Assembly: GCA_049603715.1 (NCBI GenBank)
Contig: JBMYSW010000010.1
Span: 1 to 64,000 of the forward strand
Direction: 5' to 3'
DNA: 64,000 bases
Source: Pontibacterium sp049603715
GTDB taxonomy: Bacteria > Pseudomonadota > Gammaproteobacteria > Pseudomonadales > Balneatricaceae
The notes under the pieces were generated by a model. The model did not search any database. It was not told the DNA's origin and worked only from the letters and a program-made list of their open reading frames with translations. Position 1 is the first letter of the stretch. Every line of letters starts with the position of its first letter. Shown here in pieces: positions 8,316-17,312 of the stretch. Position numbers and translations under genes: made by a program.

Positions 8316-9599
8316 TTAATTAAGGGGGGGGGTAATTGAGGGCTTAAGTGAGTTTTTGAGTAAGCTTTTTAATTTAAAATTTGGGTCGGCAAGTTGGTTG
8401 GCATCGACGATTACTTGCTGGTTAATCAGCCGCTCGGCCACTTTGATGTCTTTAGCAATGCCATTACCCGGGCCCACACCGCAGGCAGCCACGAGTCTAT
8501 TTTGGTTGTTGAGTTCAAAAACCACGCGCTGCTTGGGCGCAATTTGGCGCACAATGCGCTGACTCACGCCTATGCTCATACCGACTTTTTGCAAGCCTAA
8601 GTCGAACTGATCTGACCAAAACCAAGGTGCCGCACGGTAGTTTTGGTTTTGCCCCATCATATTTTGAGCGGCTATTTCGCCTTGCTCTTGAGCACAGCGC
8701 CAAGACTCCAGTCGAATAGGTTCGTTGGGGTAAAGGGGGTGAGTAAAACGGCAAACATCACCGGCGCCATAGATATGCGGGTCGCTGGTTTGCATTTGAT
8801 CAGTGACACACAAGCCGTCGTTTACGGCGAGGCCAGCCTCTTGGGCCAGCTGAGTATTGGGCTCTGAGCCAATGCCGATTAGTAGCCAGTCGACCTTGCA
8901 ATGAATAGATTGTGCGTTCACTGAGGCCAAGGATAAGGTGAGCTGCTTTGCTTCGGGAGTAGTGAAGTAGGCGGTTTCAACACAGGTATTGAGGTGTAGA
9001 GTGACGCCATGCTCCACTTGGTTCTTGGCCAATATTTCGGCTAGGGCACTATCAACAGCCCGGCTCAGCAGCCGGGGCTGAGACTCAATGAGGTGTACCT
9101 TAATTCCTAGCTGCGTCAGGCTAGCGGCGAGCTCTAAACCGATAAAGCCGGCGCCGATCAGCGCAACGGTTTGACCAGCTTTGGCAGTGCTTTGAATACG
9201 CTGGCAATCGGCAAGGGTGCGAAGGTAGTGGACGCGCTCAGCGGGTGCTTGGCTGAGCGCCAGTTTACGCGGGCGAGCACCGGTGGCGATCAGTAGCTTA
9301 TCGTAGTGCAAGCATTCGCCTTGGCCTAGAGTGATTAACCGCTCTTCTTTGTTGATGGAAAGCACCGGGCTGTTGGCACGAAACTTAATGGCAGCTTGGC
9401 TTAACTGCTCGGCCGTGGCAATCCATTGTGGTTCGCTGTTTGGGCTCAATAAGCCTGCTTTTGAGAGAGGAGGGCGTTCGTAAGGTGCAAAAGGCTCCTC
9501 GCTGAGCAAAACCACCTTGCCTGCAAAGCCCTCGGCTCGCAGTGTCAATGCGGCTCTCACGCCTGCTTCTCCGGCACCGATAATAACGTAGCTTGTCAT
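8316..9599 (-). CDS. FAD-dependent ferredoxin reductase
   Basis: A 427-residue NAD(P)H:ferredoxin reductase of the oxygenase-coupled type. It has an N-terminal FAD-binding GAGEAG motif, a central NAD-binding GAGFIG motif (around residue 150) and the IYGAGDVCRF FAD motif. Its start overlaps the Rieske ferredoxin stop by four bases, so the two are translationally coupled. It should pass electrons from NAD(P)H to the Rieske protein and on to the diiron desaturase-like enzyme. It corresponds by position and type to MocF. Confidence 0.85.
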   Translation of the reverse strand: MTSYVIIGAGEAGVRAALTLRAEGFAGKVVLLSEEPFAPYERPPLSKAGLLSPNSEPQWIATAEQLSQAAIKFRANSPVLSINKEERLITLGQGECLHYDKLLIATGARPRKLALSQAPAERVHYLRTLADCQRIQSTAKAGQTVALIGAGFIGLELAASLTQLGIKVHLIESQPRLLSRAVDSALAEILAKNQVEHGVTLHLNTCVETAYFTTPEAKQLTLSLASVNAQSIHCKVDWLLIGIGSEPNTQLAQEAGLAVNDGLCVTDQMQTSDPHIYGAGDVCRFTHPLYPNEPIRLESWRCAQEQGEIAAQNMMGQNQNYRAAPWFWSDQFDLGLQKVGMSIGVSQRIVRQIAPKQRVVFELNNQNRLVAACGVGPGNGIAKDIKVAERLINQQVIVDANQLADPNFKLKSLLKNSLKPSITPPLN

Positions 9600-9916
9600 A
9601 GCGGTACTTCCTTCAAATAAATACGGTCGTCCTCAACCTTGGTGGCAAAGGTTTTAATGTGCTCGCACACAGGAGCTCCTAAGGCTTTGCCGGTTTTGTA
9701 GTTAAAGCGGCCGTTGTGCTTTGGGCATTCGATAATGTCGTCCATCACTAACCCGTCAGCGAGGTGTACTTGTTCGTGGGTGCAGTGGCCGCTGGTGGCA
9801 AAGACTTGACCTTCGGGGCAGCGATAAATGGCGTAGGTATTGGCTTGGTGGTCAAAGCGCAGGACATCCTCTTCATCGATGTCGTCAAGTTCACATACTT
9901 CAATCCAGTCAGTCAT
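9596..9916 (-). CDS. Rieske [2Fe-2S] ferredoxin (MocE-like)
   Basis: A 106-residue soluble Rieske ferredoxin. The cluster ligands are C45-x-H47 and C64-x2-H67 in the classic two-loop arrangement (CTH and CPKH). The size and an origin next to a desaturase-like protein match MocE-type ferredoxins. It overlaps the reductase start by four bases. It is expected to shuttle electrons to the diiron protein encoded at 10013-11053. Confidence 0.88.
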   Translation of the reverse strand: MTDWIEVCELDDIDEEDVLRFDHQANTYAIYRCPEGQVFATSGHCTHEQVHLADGLVMDDIIECPKHNGRFNYKTGKALGAPVCEHIKTFATKVEDDRIYLKEVPL

Positions 9917-9935
9917 ACGGAGATCCTTTAGTTGG

Positions 9936-9975
9936 TTTTTGGGCTCGTTTTGGGGTTAGTTTTTGGGCTCGTTTT
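9936..9975. repeat. Short tandem direct repeat between desaturase and Rieske genes
   Basis: Two copies of TTTTTGGGCTCGTTTT (9936-9951 and 9960-9975) at a 24-base period lie in the leader of the Rieske gene. It looks like a local slippage duplication; no function is evident. Confidence 0.6.
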
Positions 9976-10012
9976 TATTTTTGATGTGGTGGGGGCGAGC
10001 GCTGCCCTGTCG

Positions 10013-11053
10013 CTAGGCGTCCAACGGCTTTGGGTCAGGTAATGTGCGATCAATATAAAAGTTGGGGTCTTGGCGCTGAGCCCACATCGCAGAGGCAACC
10101 TCTTTAAGGGCTTGCCATGTGCTGGTGTAAGGCGCTGGGCAGTCGTCCTTCATCAAGGCGTGAAGAGCTGGTAACTGGTGGTAAGGCACCATGGGGTACA
10201 TGTGGTGCTCGGTGTGATAGTTCATATTCCAGTATAAAAACCGAAATACAGGCCCCATTAAAATGGTGCGACAGTTTTTGCGATGGTCTAACACATTTTC
10301 GGCAAGGCCTGCGTGCTGTGTTAAGCCAAAGAGGTAAGCCAGCCATACGCCCATCATGGCTGGCAAGACGCCAATAATGCAGGCGATAAACCATGACTGA
10401 AAATACACCGACAAACCTGTGGTAAGGCCATAGCCCAATAGCATCAGGCGTGCCGTTTTAAACACTGCGGGCTGCTCCATTTCAGGAATGAAGTCTTGCT
10501 CGTCCGCAGATAGGCGACCGAGAGCGTGGCGGGTAAGGCTTTTAAAGGTGTTGTAGGTTTGTGGAATACCAAGCAACCCCAATAGGTGACGGGCGATACG
10601 TGTTGGGCGGTGGCCCATGATTTCTTGGTCGCGGCCTACAATAATCGTATCTGTGTGGTGGCGAGCATGGCTCCACTTCCACACTTTGGGTTCACGAATG
10701 ACCATAAAGCTGGCGAGGTAGTAAACCGCGTTATTGATCCACGGGGTTTTAAAAGCGGTGCCGTGGCTGCATTCATGCCAGCGGCTGTCTGAGGCGGTGC
10801 CGTACAAAAGCGCGTAAATAAATAGGCAGGGAGCGGCCCATAGGCTACCCCAGCTGAGCCATGTTGCGATGGCAAAGGTAAACAGCAAAGCGAGCCAAAG
10901 TGCGGTATCGCGCAAGCCGGGGCCGTCGCTGCGCTTCATTAGCTGCTTCATGGTTTTGCGGGGAATATCGGTCTGGTACCACTGGGCAGAGGCAAGACCT
11001 GTGGCTTTGGCGTGCTCGCTGGCGGCACCCGTTAAGCTATAGTCACGGCGCAT
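10013..11053 (-). CDS. Fatty-acid-desaturase-like diiron oxygenase (MocD-like)
   Basis: A 346-residue integral membrane diiron enzyme of the desaturase/hydroxylase superfamily. The three histidine boxes are HECSH (H93, H97), HARHH (H129, H132, H133) and HTEHH (H280, H283, H284), separated by hydrophobic segments. The HECSHGTAFKT box is typical of hydroxylase-like members such as MocD. With the Rieske ferredoxin and reductase downstream it forms a complete three-component oxygenase. Its substrate could be a methyl ether or methylated polyol by analogy to rhizopine, but fatty-acyl desaturation is not excluded. The start ATG has only a weak AGGACA upstream. Confidence 0.82.
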   Translation of the reverse strand: MRRDYSLTGAASEHAKATGLASAQWYQTDIPRKTMKQLMKRSDGPGLRDTALWLALLFTFAIATWLSWGSLWAAPCLFIYALLYGTASDSRWHECSHGTAFKTPWINNAVYYLASFMVIREPKVWKWSHARHHTDTIIVGRDQEIMGHRPTRIARHLLGLLGIPQTYNTFKSLTRHALGRLSADEQDFIPEMEQPAVFKTARLMLLGYGLTTGLSVYFQSWFIACIIGVLPAMMGVWLAYLFGLTQHAGLAENVLDHRKNCRTILMGPVFRFLYWNMNYHTEHHMYPMVPYHQLPALHALMKDDCPAPYTSTWQALKEVASAMWAQRQDPNFYIDRTLPDPKPLDA

Positions 11054-11241
11054 GGGCGTGTCCTTTTTCTCATGCCAATTACGGCTAAAAGTCGTATTCG
11101 GCGTTATTGTTTTTGTATGAGAAAGAGGACAAATGGCAGCACTTGAGCTCTATTTAAGCCCCCTTAAGTGCTGCCTATTTTGACGAAATAACCCTAGGCT
11201 AAACCATGGCTATAATCTTTTAAAATATATCTAAAATCACA

Positions 11242-12054
11242 TTACCTTGTGTTTTCTTTGCGGTATTGGCTTGGCGAACATTCATAAGCGGCTTTAAATT
11301 GCCGCGAAAAGTGAAACTGAGAACTAAAGCCGCATTGCTCAGAAATGGCCGCAATAGAGAGTCGGGTATGGCGTAGCAAGCTGGCGCCGCGCTCGACTCT
11401 TAGTCGCCATAAATAACGCATGGGTGGCATCGCCATTTGTTGGTTAAATTGATTGATGAGGTGATTCACCGAGCAATGGCTATGCTGCGCGAGGGTTTCG
11501 AGGCTCAGTGGCTGGTCGAGTTGCTCACTCATTAAATGGCATGCGGCACGAATAACCCGTGAGGTCGGTTGTGGTCGATGGCTTTCGTCTAACTCACTTA
11601 GCGCCAAGTAACTTTGTACCAAGGCTTCCCCGAGTTTGATTAACACCGCTTGCTGGTTTATCTCGCTGCTTTGCTGGCTTTCGGTCATGCTCAGCCCCAG
11701 TCGAATAAGGTCTTCGATGGCGGGGGTAACGGGCAGTTGGCTAGGGAGCTCTGAAAGCTGCGCAACCAAGGCCTCTGGAATATCGTAAAAGTCGAGCTGG
11801 CACCATGCGTGTTCGCTGGTTTGCTCACGATGAAATTGGTATTGCTCCTCTTTGCCGGGCAGCATCATCGCCATGTAGCCGGGCAGCAGTGTTTGGTCAT
11901 GGCCATCAACGGTGATGGTTACACTGCCCGAGATAAGATAAACGAATTCGATGCCTCGCTGAATACGAGGAGCTAGGTGGCCGCTAGGTGGATATTTCAC
12001 CTGGCCAAAGTACACCTCCTCTATCTGAGGTGTCAGACTAATAACGTCCTTCAC
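11242..12054 (-). CDS. AraC-family transcriptional regulator
   Basis: A 270-residue regulator with an N-terminal cupin-like sensing domain (about 20-140) and a C-terminal pair of helix-turn-helix motifs (about 165-265; SLETLAQHSHCSVNHL and SIAAISEQCGFSSQFHFSRQF). The GTG start at 12054 has a strong AAGGAG five bases away. It lies upstream of, and on the same strand as, the desaturase-Rieske-reductase-isomerase genes (188 bp gap), so it is the likely local regulator, sensing a small molecule through its cupin. Confidence 0.9.
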   Translation of the reverse strand: MKDVISLTPQIEEVYFGQVKYPPSGHLAPRIQRGIEFVYLISGSVTITVDGHDQTLLPGYMAMMLPGKEEQYQFHREQTSEHAWCQLDFYDIPEALVAQLSELPSQLPVTPAIEDLIRLGLSMTESQQSSEINQQAVLIKLGEALVQSYLALSELDESHRPQPTSRVIRAACHLMSEQLDQPLSLETLAQHSHCSVNHLINQFNQQMAMPPMRYLWRLRVERGASLLRHTRLSIAAISEQCGFSSQFHFSRQFKAAYECSPSQYRKENTR

Positions 12055-12198
12055 TGGCTCTCCTTATTTTTGTTTTCGCCGAGTTAGGGAATTTGAAGCT
12101 TCACCTATGCCACGAAGGTTGGCGTTAGGCAAGTTTATTTCTTTATGGATGGCGTTTTGCTTATGCCTTTTTCGTATCGTTTTTGCCTTGAGATCGCG

Positions 12199-12235
12199 TT
12201 GATCACCGCTAGGCTTAATAAGGTTTAGTGATCAA
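12199..12235. promoter_or_regulatory. Perfect inverted repeat upstream of secreted PL7-like gene
   Basis: TTGATCAC (12199-12206) and GTGATCAA (12228-12235) are perfect inverted copies 21 bases apart, and each contains the palindrome TGATCA. They end 17 bases before the ATG of the PL7-like gene, a position suited to an operator or a leader hairpin. The cognate regulator is not known. Confidence 0.45.
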
Positions 12236-12252
12236 TAGGTTGGGGTTTGGCG

Positions 12253-12924
12253 ATGACGGTTTATAAGAAACTAATTTTGGGTACGAGTGTTGTTTTAGCG
12301 GGGGCGTTTTCAGGTGTGGCTGTGGCGAGCTGTGCTAACAGCGTCTGGAACGAAGCGGCGATTCCTCAAGGCGATGTGGGAACCTTTAGCTTAAATGCGG
12401 GTGCACTCAAAGCCGATTCGAAAGGTAAGGTAAAGCCTACACGGTCTGAAAAGCGATGTGGCTCGGTACAAAATGAAGCGCTGGTGTTTGCAGCCAAGGT
12501 GAAAATTCATAGCGGCGACAATGTCTCGATTGTTCAGTTTTTGAATGTACGAAAGCTCGGTAAAAAATCCGGTAGCTCTGAGGCCATTGCTCAATTCGTT
12601 TTTGATCGTTCAGACAGTGGCTTAGATCGCCCGCTGGCGGCGAATGAGTATCGGGTATCGATTGAGCAGGGTAATCAATACTGTGGTTTTACCATTATGG
12701 CAGACCAATGGTATCCGCTCACTGCAAGAGTTGAAGCAGGCGGCTCTCCTGAATTTACGTTGGGCGATAACACCTGTGTGGCCCAAAACGATCGCAGAGC
12801 AGGACAGCGTGGAGCCGATGAAAACCTCTATTACTACCTTAAGTATGGAGCTTATGCGGCGGCAAAAAACACCCAAGGTGGATCGGTGAGTTTTGCCGAG
12901 GTGGCTGTGAGTCGTGGTGATTAG
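12253..12924 (+). CDS. Secreted PL7-like (alginate-lyase-fold) protein, catalytic His missing
   Basis: A 223-residue exported protein: signal peptide to about A25 (cleavage before SCANS), four cysteines (27, 69, 144, 175) in the mature part. Three spaced motifs recall polysaccharide lyase family 7: RSEKR (64-68) for RxELR, VQFL around Q95 for the QIH strand, and YLKYGAY (195-201) for YFKAGxY, followed by a beta-rich VSFAEVAVSR end. The QIH histidine is replaced, so lyase activity is doubtful and binding is an alternative. The ATG at 12253 follows a GGGG; a TTG at 12247 is less likely. Family assignment is by eye. Confidence 0.55.
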   Translation: MTVYKKLILGTSVVLAGAFSGVAVASCANSVWNEAAIPQGDVGTFSLNAGALKADSKGKVKPTRSEKRCGSVQNEALVFAAKVKIHSGDNVSIVQFLNVRKLGKKSGSSEAIAQFVFDRSDSGLDRPLAANEYRVSIEQGNQYCGFTIMADQWYPLTARVEAGGSPEFTLGDNTCVAQNDRRAGQRGADENLYYYLKYGAYAAAKNTQGGSVSFAEVAVSRGD

Positions 12925-13016
12925 TCATCAATACAGGTCTTTCTTTGGTAATTGCTCGCCATTGGTGAGGCAAGGCATTATCATCTATGCCCCTTTAATT
13001 TGAGTGGATATTTTTT

Positions 13017-13355
13017 ATGTCTTTGCCGCCGTGCCCTAAGTGTGAATCTGAATACGTTTACCAAGACCAAGCCATGTTGATTTGCCCAGAATGTGCCCAT
13101 GAGTGGAACCCTGATCAAGTCGCTGAGGAAGATGCGGTTTTTGTGGTGCGCGACGCAAACGGCACAGAGCTTGCTGAAGGCGACAAAATCACCTTAGCCA
13201 AAGACCTTAAAGTAAAAGGTAGCTCACAAGTGCTAAAGATTGGCACCAAGGGCCTTGTTAAGCGTATCGTAGAAGGTAAAGATCACGAACTTGACTGTCG
13301 TTTAGACGGTGCAGGCGAGATGATGGTCACTGCTAAGTTTGTGAAACGCGCTTAA
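13017..13355 (+). CDS. yjdM: YjdM (PhnA-like) zinc-ribbon protein
   Basis: A 112-residue protein of the YjdM family, formerly called PhnA. An N-terminal zinc ribbon (CPKC at residues 6-9 and CPEC near 24-27) is followed by the conserved VRDANG..L..GD and the lysine-rich beta domain. The name PhnA came from position near a phosphonate operon in Escherichia coli; a role in phosphonate use is not established. Length matches the family. It lies just before the exporter gene at 13401. Confidence 0.9.
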   Translation: MSLPPCPKCESEYVYQDQAMLICPECAHEWNPDQVAEEDAVFVVRDANGTELAEGDKITLAKDLKVKGSSQVLKIGTKGLVKRIVEGKDHELDCRLDGAGEMMVTAKFVKRA

Positions 13356-13400
13356 GCTAAGACGAGTCAGTCTGGCGAGTGCCTGTGTGTGGAGGTTGTC

Positions 13401-14033
13401 ATGTTTGATTTAGGCATTATCAATTTTGCGGCGTTTGTGGTCGCCAGCATTATGCTTAATTTGGTGCCCGGCCCAGATACCTTTTATGTACTAGGTCGAA
13501 GCATGGCGCAAGGCCGTGGTGTGGGTATGGCCTCGACGCTGGGTATATCTGCCGGCGCTTTTTGTCATACCTTGTTAGCTGCTGTTGGTCTTTCCGCTTT
13601 AATTACTGCCTCGCCCACGGCGTTTATGTTGGTAAAGTGGCTGGGGGCGGCTTACCTTGTGTTTTTAGGTGCCAAAATGCTGCTTAGTCGTGCGGCGCTT
13701 AAAGACACAACAAAGGCGAGCAGCGAGCAGGGCTTTGTGTTTGTGGTTAAGCAAGGTTTGCTAACGAACCTACTCAACCCAAAAGTAGCGCTGTTTTTCT
13801 TGGCATTTTTACCCCAGTTTATTACGGCGCAGGCTAGCTCTCACTTTGTGAGCTTTATGGTTTTAGGCCTGACCTTTGTGGCCACGAGTACCTTGTGGGG
13901 TTTCTTTTTGGCGTACTCTTCTGCAGCGCTTAGCCGTAAGCTTCGCGAAAACCCAAAGAGCTTGGTGCTTGTAAACCGTTTAACCGGCACTTTGTTGGTT
14001 GGTTTGGGCATTAAGCTCGCAACAGACCGCTAG
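13401..14033 (+). CDS. LysE/RhtB-family amino acid exporter
   Basis: A 210-residue inner-membrane protein with about six hydrophobic segments. The N-terminal region with the NLVPGPDTFYV motif and the LLTNLLNPKVALFFLAFLPQF segment mark the LysE/RhtB translocator family. It should export an amino acid or derivative such as homoserine, threonine or lysine; specificity is not readable. The ATG at 13401 follows a strong GGAGG (13391-13395), which decides it over the GTG at 13389. Confidence 0.9.
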   Translation: MFDLGIINFAAFVVASIMLNLVPGPDTFYVLGRSMAQGRGVGMASTLGISAGAFCHTLLAAVGLSALITASPTAFMLVKWLGAAYLVFLGAKMLLSRAALKDTTKASSEQGFVFVVKQGLLTNLLNPKVALFFLAFLPQFITAQASSHFVSFMVLGLTFVATSTLWGFFLAYSSAALSRKLRENPKSLVLVNRLTGTLLVGLGIKLATDR

Positions 14034-14045
14034 GTCGTACGGGAG

Positions 14046-14079
14046 GGCCGCTTGGTTTTCAATGTAAAGCCAAGCGGCC
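14046..14079. terminator. Long hairpin between convergent genes, no T-run
   Basis: GGCCGCTTGG at 14046-14055 pairs with CCAAGCGGCC at 14070-14079, and the pairing extends inwards to about 14 bp around a CAATGT loop. It lies between the ends of the exporter and trhP genes. The lack of a T-run makes it a less certain terminator. Confidence 0.45.
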
Positions 14080-14132
14080 AATATATGCCTCAAGATAGTG
14101 GCCTTAAAAATAGTGGTCTTAAGATAACCGTC

Positions 14133-15491
14133 TTAAGAGGCTGTACTCATGGCATGAGCGGCTTGCGGCAAATCACGCATTAACAGCGCAAACTCCATAT
14201 CAGTGTTCAGTGCCATTGGGATATGTACGCGATGGCCGGAGCCTGGTGCCGCATCTATGCTTTGGCCCTTTTTATTAGTCAGCGTTTCTAGCTTAAATTT
14301 GCGATTACCCTGCGGTGTCATCAACTCAAGGGTATCGCCTTTCTCAAAACGATTTTTTACGTCGATAATCAATTCACCGTTTTCGTAGCCCAATACTTCG
14401 CCAACAAACTGTTGGTGTACACCCACTGATGAGCCCGTTTCGTAGTTTTGGTATTCGTCGTGAACATGGCGGCGGTAAAAGCCTTCGGTGTAACCGCGAT
14501 TAGCCAAGTTTTCTAGCTCGTCCATTAAACGCATATCAAAAGGGCGGCCCGCAACGGCATCATCAATGGCGCGGCGGTAGGCTTGAGCGGTGCGCGCTGC
14601 GTAGTAGTGTGATTTAGTACGCCCTTCAATTTTAAGGGAGTCGACGCCAATTTCGGTTAGGCGTTGCACGTGCTGAATGGCACGTAGGTCTTTAGAGTTC
14701 ATGATGTAGGTGCCGTGCTCGTCTTCAAAGGCAGGCATAAAGTCGTTGGGGCGACTTTGTTCTTGAAGCAAGTATACGCCATCGGTGGGCTCGCCTAACC
14801 CTAGGTCGGTCGTGGGGGCTTGTGGGTCAAAGTTTTGTACCGGAATTAAGTCGCCCGAGGCATCTTCTTTGGCTTCGTGAGCGTCGTACTTCCAGCGGCA
14901 AGCATTGGTGCAGGTGCCTTGGTTAGGGTCGCGGTGGTTGATGTAACCCGAGAGTAAGCAACGTCCAGAGTAGGCGATACATAAAGAGCCGTGTACAAAT
15001 ACCTCTAGCTCCATTTCTGGGCAGCGTTGACGAATCTCTTCGACTTCATCAAGGGAAAGCTCACGCGAGAGAATTACGCGTTCTACGCCGGCTTGGTGCC
15101 AAAACTTCACCGTTGCCCAGTTCATGGTGTTCGACTGTACCGACAAATGAATAGGGATATCGGGGAACTGCTCTTTCACTAACATAATTAAACCTGGGTC
15201 CGACATGATCAGTGCATCTGGGCCCATTTCGACCACAGGGCGCATGTCGTCGATGTAGGTTTTAAGCTTGGCGTTGTGAGGCATGATATTGCTTGCCACA
15301 AAAAACTTACGGCCAAGCTTGTGGGCGAGGTCGATCCCCTGACCTAGGTTTTCCATATTAAAGTCGTTGTTTCTAACCCTTAGGCTGTAACGAGGTTGGC
15401 CTGCGTATACAGCATCGGCGCCGTAAGCAAAGGCGTACTTCATGTTTTTAAGGGTACCGGCAGGAGAGAGAAGTTCGGGTGATCGCATAGT
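14133..15491 (-). CDS. trhP: TrhP (YegQ), tRNA U34 hydroxylation protein of peptidase family U32
   Basis: A 452-residue U32-family protein. It opens with PELLSPAGTLKNMKYAFAY and keeps GADAVYAGQPRYSLRVRNN, which is diagnostic of YegQ/TrhP. The central cysteine-rich part (LCIAYSGRCLLSGY, then NQGTCTNACRW) should bind an iron-sulfur cluster. In Escherichia coli TrhP uses prephenate-dependent chemistry to make 5-hydroxyuridine at tRNA position 34. The ATG at 15491 aligns with the family start; a TTG at 15530 would add 13 unlikely residues. No strong Shine-Dalgarno site is seen. Confidence 0.9.
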   Translation of the reverse strand, partial: TMRSPELLSPAGTLKNMKYAFAYGADAVYAGQPRYSLRVRNNDFNMENLGQGIDLAHKLGRKFFVASNIMPHNAKLKTYIDDMRPVVEMGPDALIMSDPGLIMLVKEQFPDIPIHLSVQSNTMNWATVKFWHQAGVERVILSRELSLDEVEEIRQRCPEMELEVFVHGSLCIAYSGRCLLSGYINHRDPNQGTCTNACRWKYDAHEAKEDASGDLIPVQNFDPQAPTTDLGLGEPTDGVYLLQEQSRPNDFMPAFEDEHGTYIMNSKDLRAIQHVQRLTEIGVDSLKIEGRTKSHYYAARTAQAYRRAIDDAVAGRPFDMRLMDELENLANRGYTEGFYRRHVHDEYQNYETGSSVGVHQQFVGEVLGYENGELIIDVKNRFEKGDTLELMTPQGNRKFKLETLTNKKGQSIDAAPGSGHRVHIPMALNTDMEFALLMRDLPQAAHAMSTAS

Positions 15492-15734
15492 GATGGTTGG
15501 TCTGTTAGTGAACGGAGTGTCGTACGACAAAGGAGAGGATTTTGCCTATGCGGCTAGGTGGGGCAAAGAAGTTTGACGGCTTTTGAGTTTTTGCTTGATT
15601 TACATCAATAAGCTGCTTAGCTAAAGAGTAGAAGGATTAAACGGGCGTTGGCAACTGTGCGGACTGGAAGCGGTGGCTGACTAGCCTACATCAGCAAGTG
15701 AGAGATAGTGCAGCGAGCACTTAGGAGAGGCCAC

Positions 15735-16448
15735 ATGAGCTTTTTAACCGCAATTTTTAACCGTACCCCCGCCGTAACCCAAACCCATTTGTATTATATC
15801 TACGACCCTATGTGCAGTTGGTGCTGGGGTTTTAGAGAGACATGGCAGCAGATGCAAGAGGCATTGAGTGCCATGCAAGACGAGCAGGGTGAACCGATAA
15901 AAGTGGTGCCTGTACTTGGCGGTTTACGTGCCGACGACGCACCCTTTATGTCGGAGCCAGCAAAAAATAATGCTCAAGTCACGTGGCAGCGTATTCAGCA
16001 GGGTATTCCTGGCACTAAGTTTAATTACGATTTGTGGCAGCCCGGACAGTCGATGCGTGCGCCTACTTACCCTGCGTGCAGAGCGATATTGGCGGCGGGC
16101 CTTCAGGGCGAAGACTATAAAGAGGCGATGTGCCTTGTGATTCAGCAGCGTTATTATTTACAGGCGGTAATGCCCGTGAGTGATGAAGCGCTTGTAAGCT
16201 GCGCTGAGTTTATCGGCCTTGATACGCAACAGTTTGCCGCAGACCTTCACAGTGAAGCGGTAAACCATGCGCTGTTTGACGAAATCGAATTGCGTGAGCG
16301 CTTGTTTCGCCAAACCGGCGCAAAACGTTTTCCTAGCTTGGTGTTAGCTAAGCGAGACGGCAGCGTGCAGCGTATGTCTATCAACTACCAGCAAGCCGAG
16401 GTTAACCTAGCAACGATTGCAGGGCAGTTGTTAGCTAAAGCAAGCTAG
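15735..16448 (+). CDS. DsbA-family cytoplasmic thioredoxin-fold protein
   Basis: A 237-residue protein of the DsbA/FrnE-like group. The active-site pair is C27-S-W-C30 in DPMCSWCWGF. There is no signal peptide, which indicates a cytoplasmic enzyme. A cis-Pro-type segment (FPSLVL) lies near residue 205. Members act as disulfide isomerases or glutathione-transferase-like enzymes; the partner is unknown. The ATG at 15735 has AGGAGAGG just upstream and is preferred to the GTG at 15708. Confidence 0.82.
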   Translation: MSFLTAIFNRTPAVTQTHLYYIYDPMCSWCWGFRETWQQMQEALSAMQDEQGEPIKVVPVLGGLRADDAPFMSEPAKNNAQVTWQRIQQGIPGTKFNYDLWQPGQSMRAPTYPACRAILAAGLQGEDYKEAMCLVIQQRYYLQAVMPVSDEALVSCAEFIGLDTQQFAADLHSEAVNHALFDEIELRERLFRQTGAKRFPSLVLAKRDGSVQRMSINYQQAEVNLATIAGQLLAKAS

Positions 16449-16475
16449 CTCACTTGGTTTAGCTTAGTGTCGGGC

Positions 16476-17312
16476 CTAGCGTGTGGCTACCTTCACACTA
16501 AGCTCTGCCTCCGCAGCTTTGACCAAGGCCTCGTCAAGCGGCGGAGGCGTTAGGTTCACATCTTGAGCTAACACCTCTACGACCTTTTGCAGCACTTGTG
16601 TTCGGGCATACCACTTCTTATTTGCAGCGATGAGGTGCCATGGCGCGGCTTGGGTCGAAGTGTAGCTAAACATGTCGTTGGTCGCCGTTTGGTAATCTGG
16701 CCACTTTTTGCGGTTGCGTAGGTCCTCAGCCGTCAACTTCCATTGCTTAACGGGGTTGTGTAGCCGCTCTTCAAAGCGGTTGAGCTGCTCTTGTGGCGAA
16801 ATGTGCAAAAACAGCTTTACGATGCGAGTACCGTTATCCAGCTGGGTTCGCTCAAATTCGTTAATTTCTTGATAGGCCCTTTGCCATTCCTGCTCTGTGG
16901 CAAAGCCCTCCACACGCTCTACTAATACTCGTTCGTACCAAGACCGATCAAATATTGCGATGCTGCCTTTTTGAGGCAGCCGTTGTGCAAATCGCTGCAG
17001 GTAGTGTTGTTGCGCTTCTAGGCTGTTGGGCGCAGCGATGGGGTGAACTTGAAAGCCACGCGGGTCGAGTTTTTCCGTTAGTCGCCGAATCGCACCCCCT
17101 TTACCGCTGGCATCCCAACCTTGCAGGACAATAATGGCGTTTCGGCCTTGGTGGAAATAGGCTTGCTGAATATGAAGCAGTTGCGTTTGCCAATGCTTGA
17201 GTTGCTTTTTGTACTGCTTTTTATCGCTGAGCTGGTGGGCCTTTGCCTCTAGGTCTAAGCGGTCGAGTGACGGGGGTAAGGTCTCTAAGAGAATTTTACT
17301 GGGCTGATACAT
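16476..17312 (-). CDS. ppk2: Polyphosphate kinase 2 (PPK2) family protein
   Basis: A 278-residue PPK2-type kinase that transfers phosphate between polyphosphate and nucleotides. The Walker A motif is GWDASGKGG (65-73), the Walker B and lid region starts with FDRSWYERV (121-129), and RxLTEKLDPRGF is also conserved. The length fits a single-domain PPK2. Whether AMP, ADP or GDP is preferred cannot be judged by eye. It converges with the DsbA-like gene and has no obvious operon partner. Confidence 0.9.
   Translation of the reverse strand: MYQPSKILLETLPPSLDRLDLEAKAHQLSDKKQYKKQLKHWQTQLLHIQQAYFHQGRNAIIVLQGWDASGKGGAIRRLTEKLDPRGFQVHPIAAPNSLEAQQHYLQRFAQRLPQKGSIAIFDRSWYERVLVERVEGFATEQEWQRAYQEINEFERTQLDNGTRIVKLFLHISPQEQLNRFEERLHNPVKQWKLTAEDLRNRKKWPDYQTATNDMFSYTSTQAAPWHLIAANKKWYARTQVLQKVVEVLAQDVNLTPPPLDEALVKAAEAELSVKVATR

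Noticed and set aside
12247..12252. TTG start for the PL7-like protein
   Set aside because: The ATG at 12253 is two codons later and follows the GGGG better.
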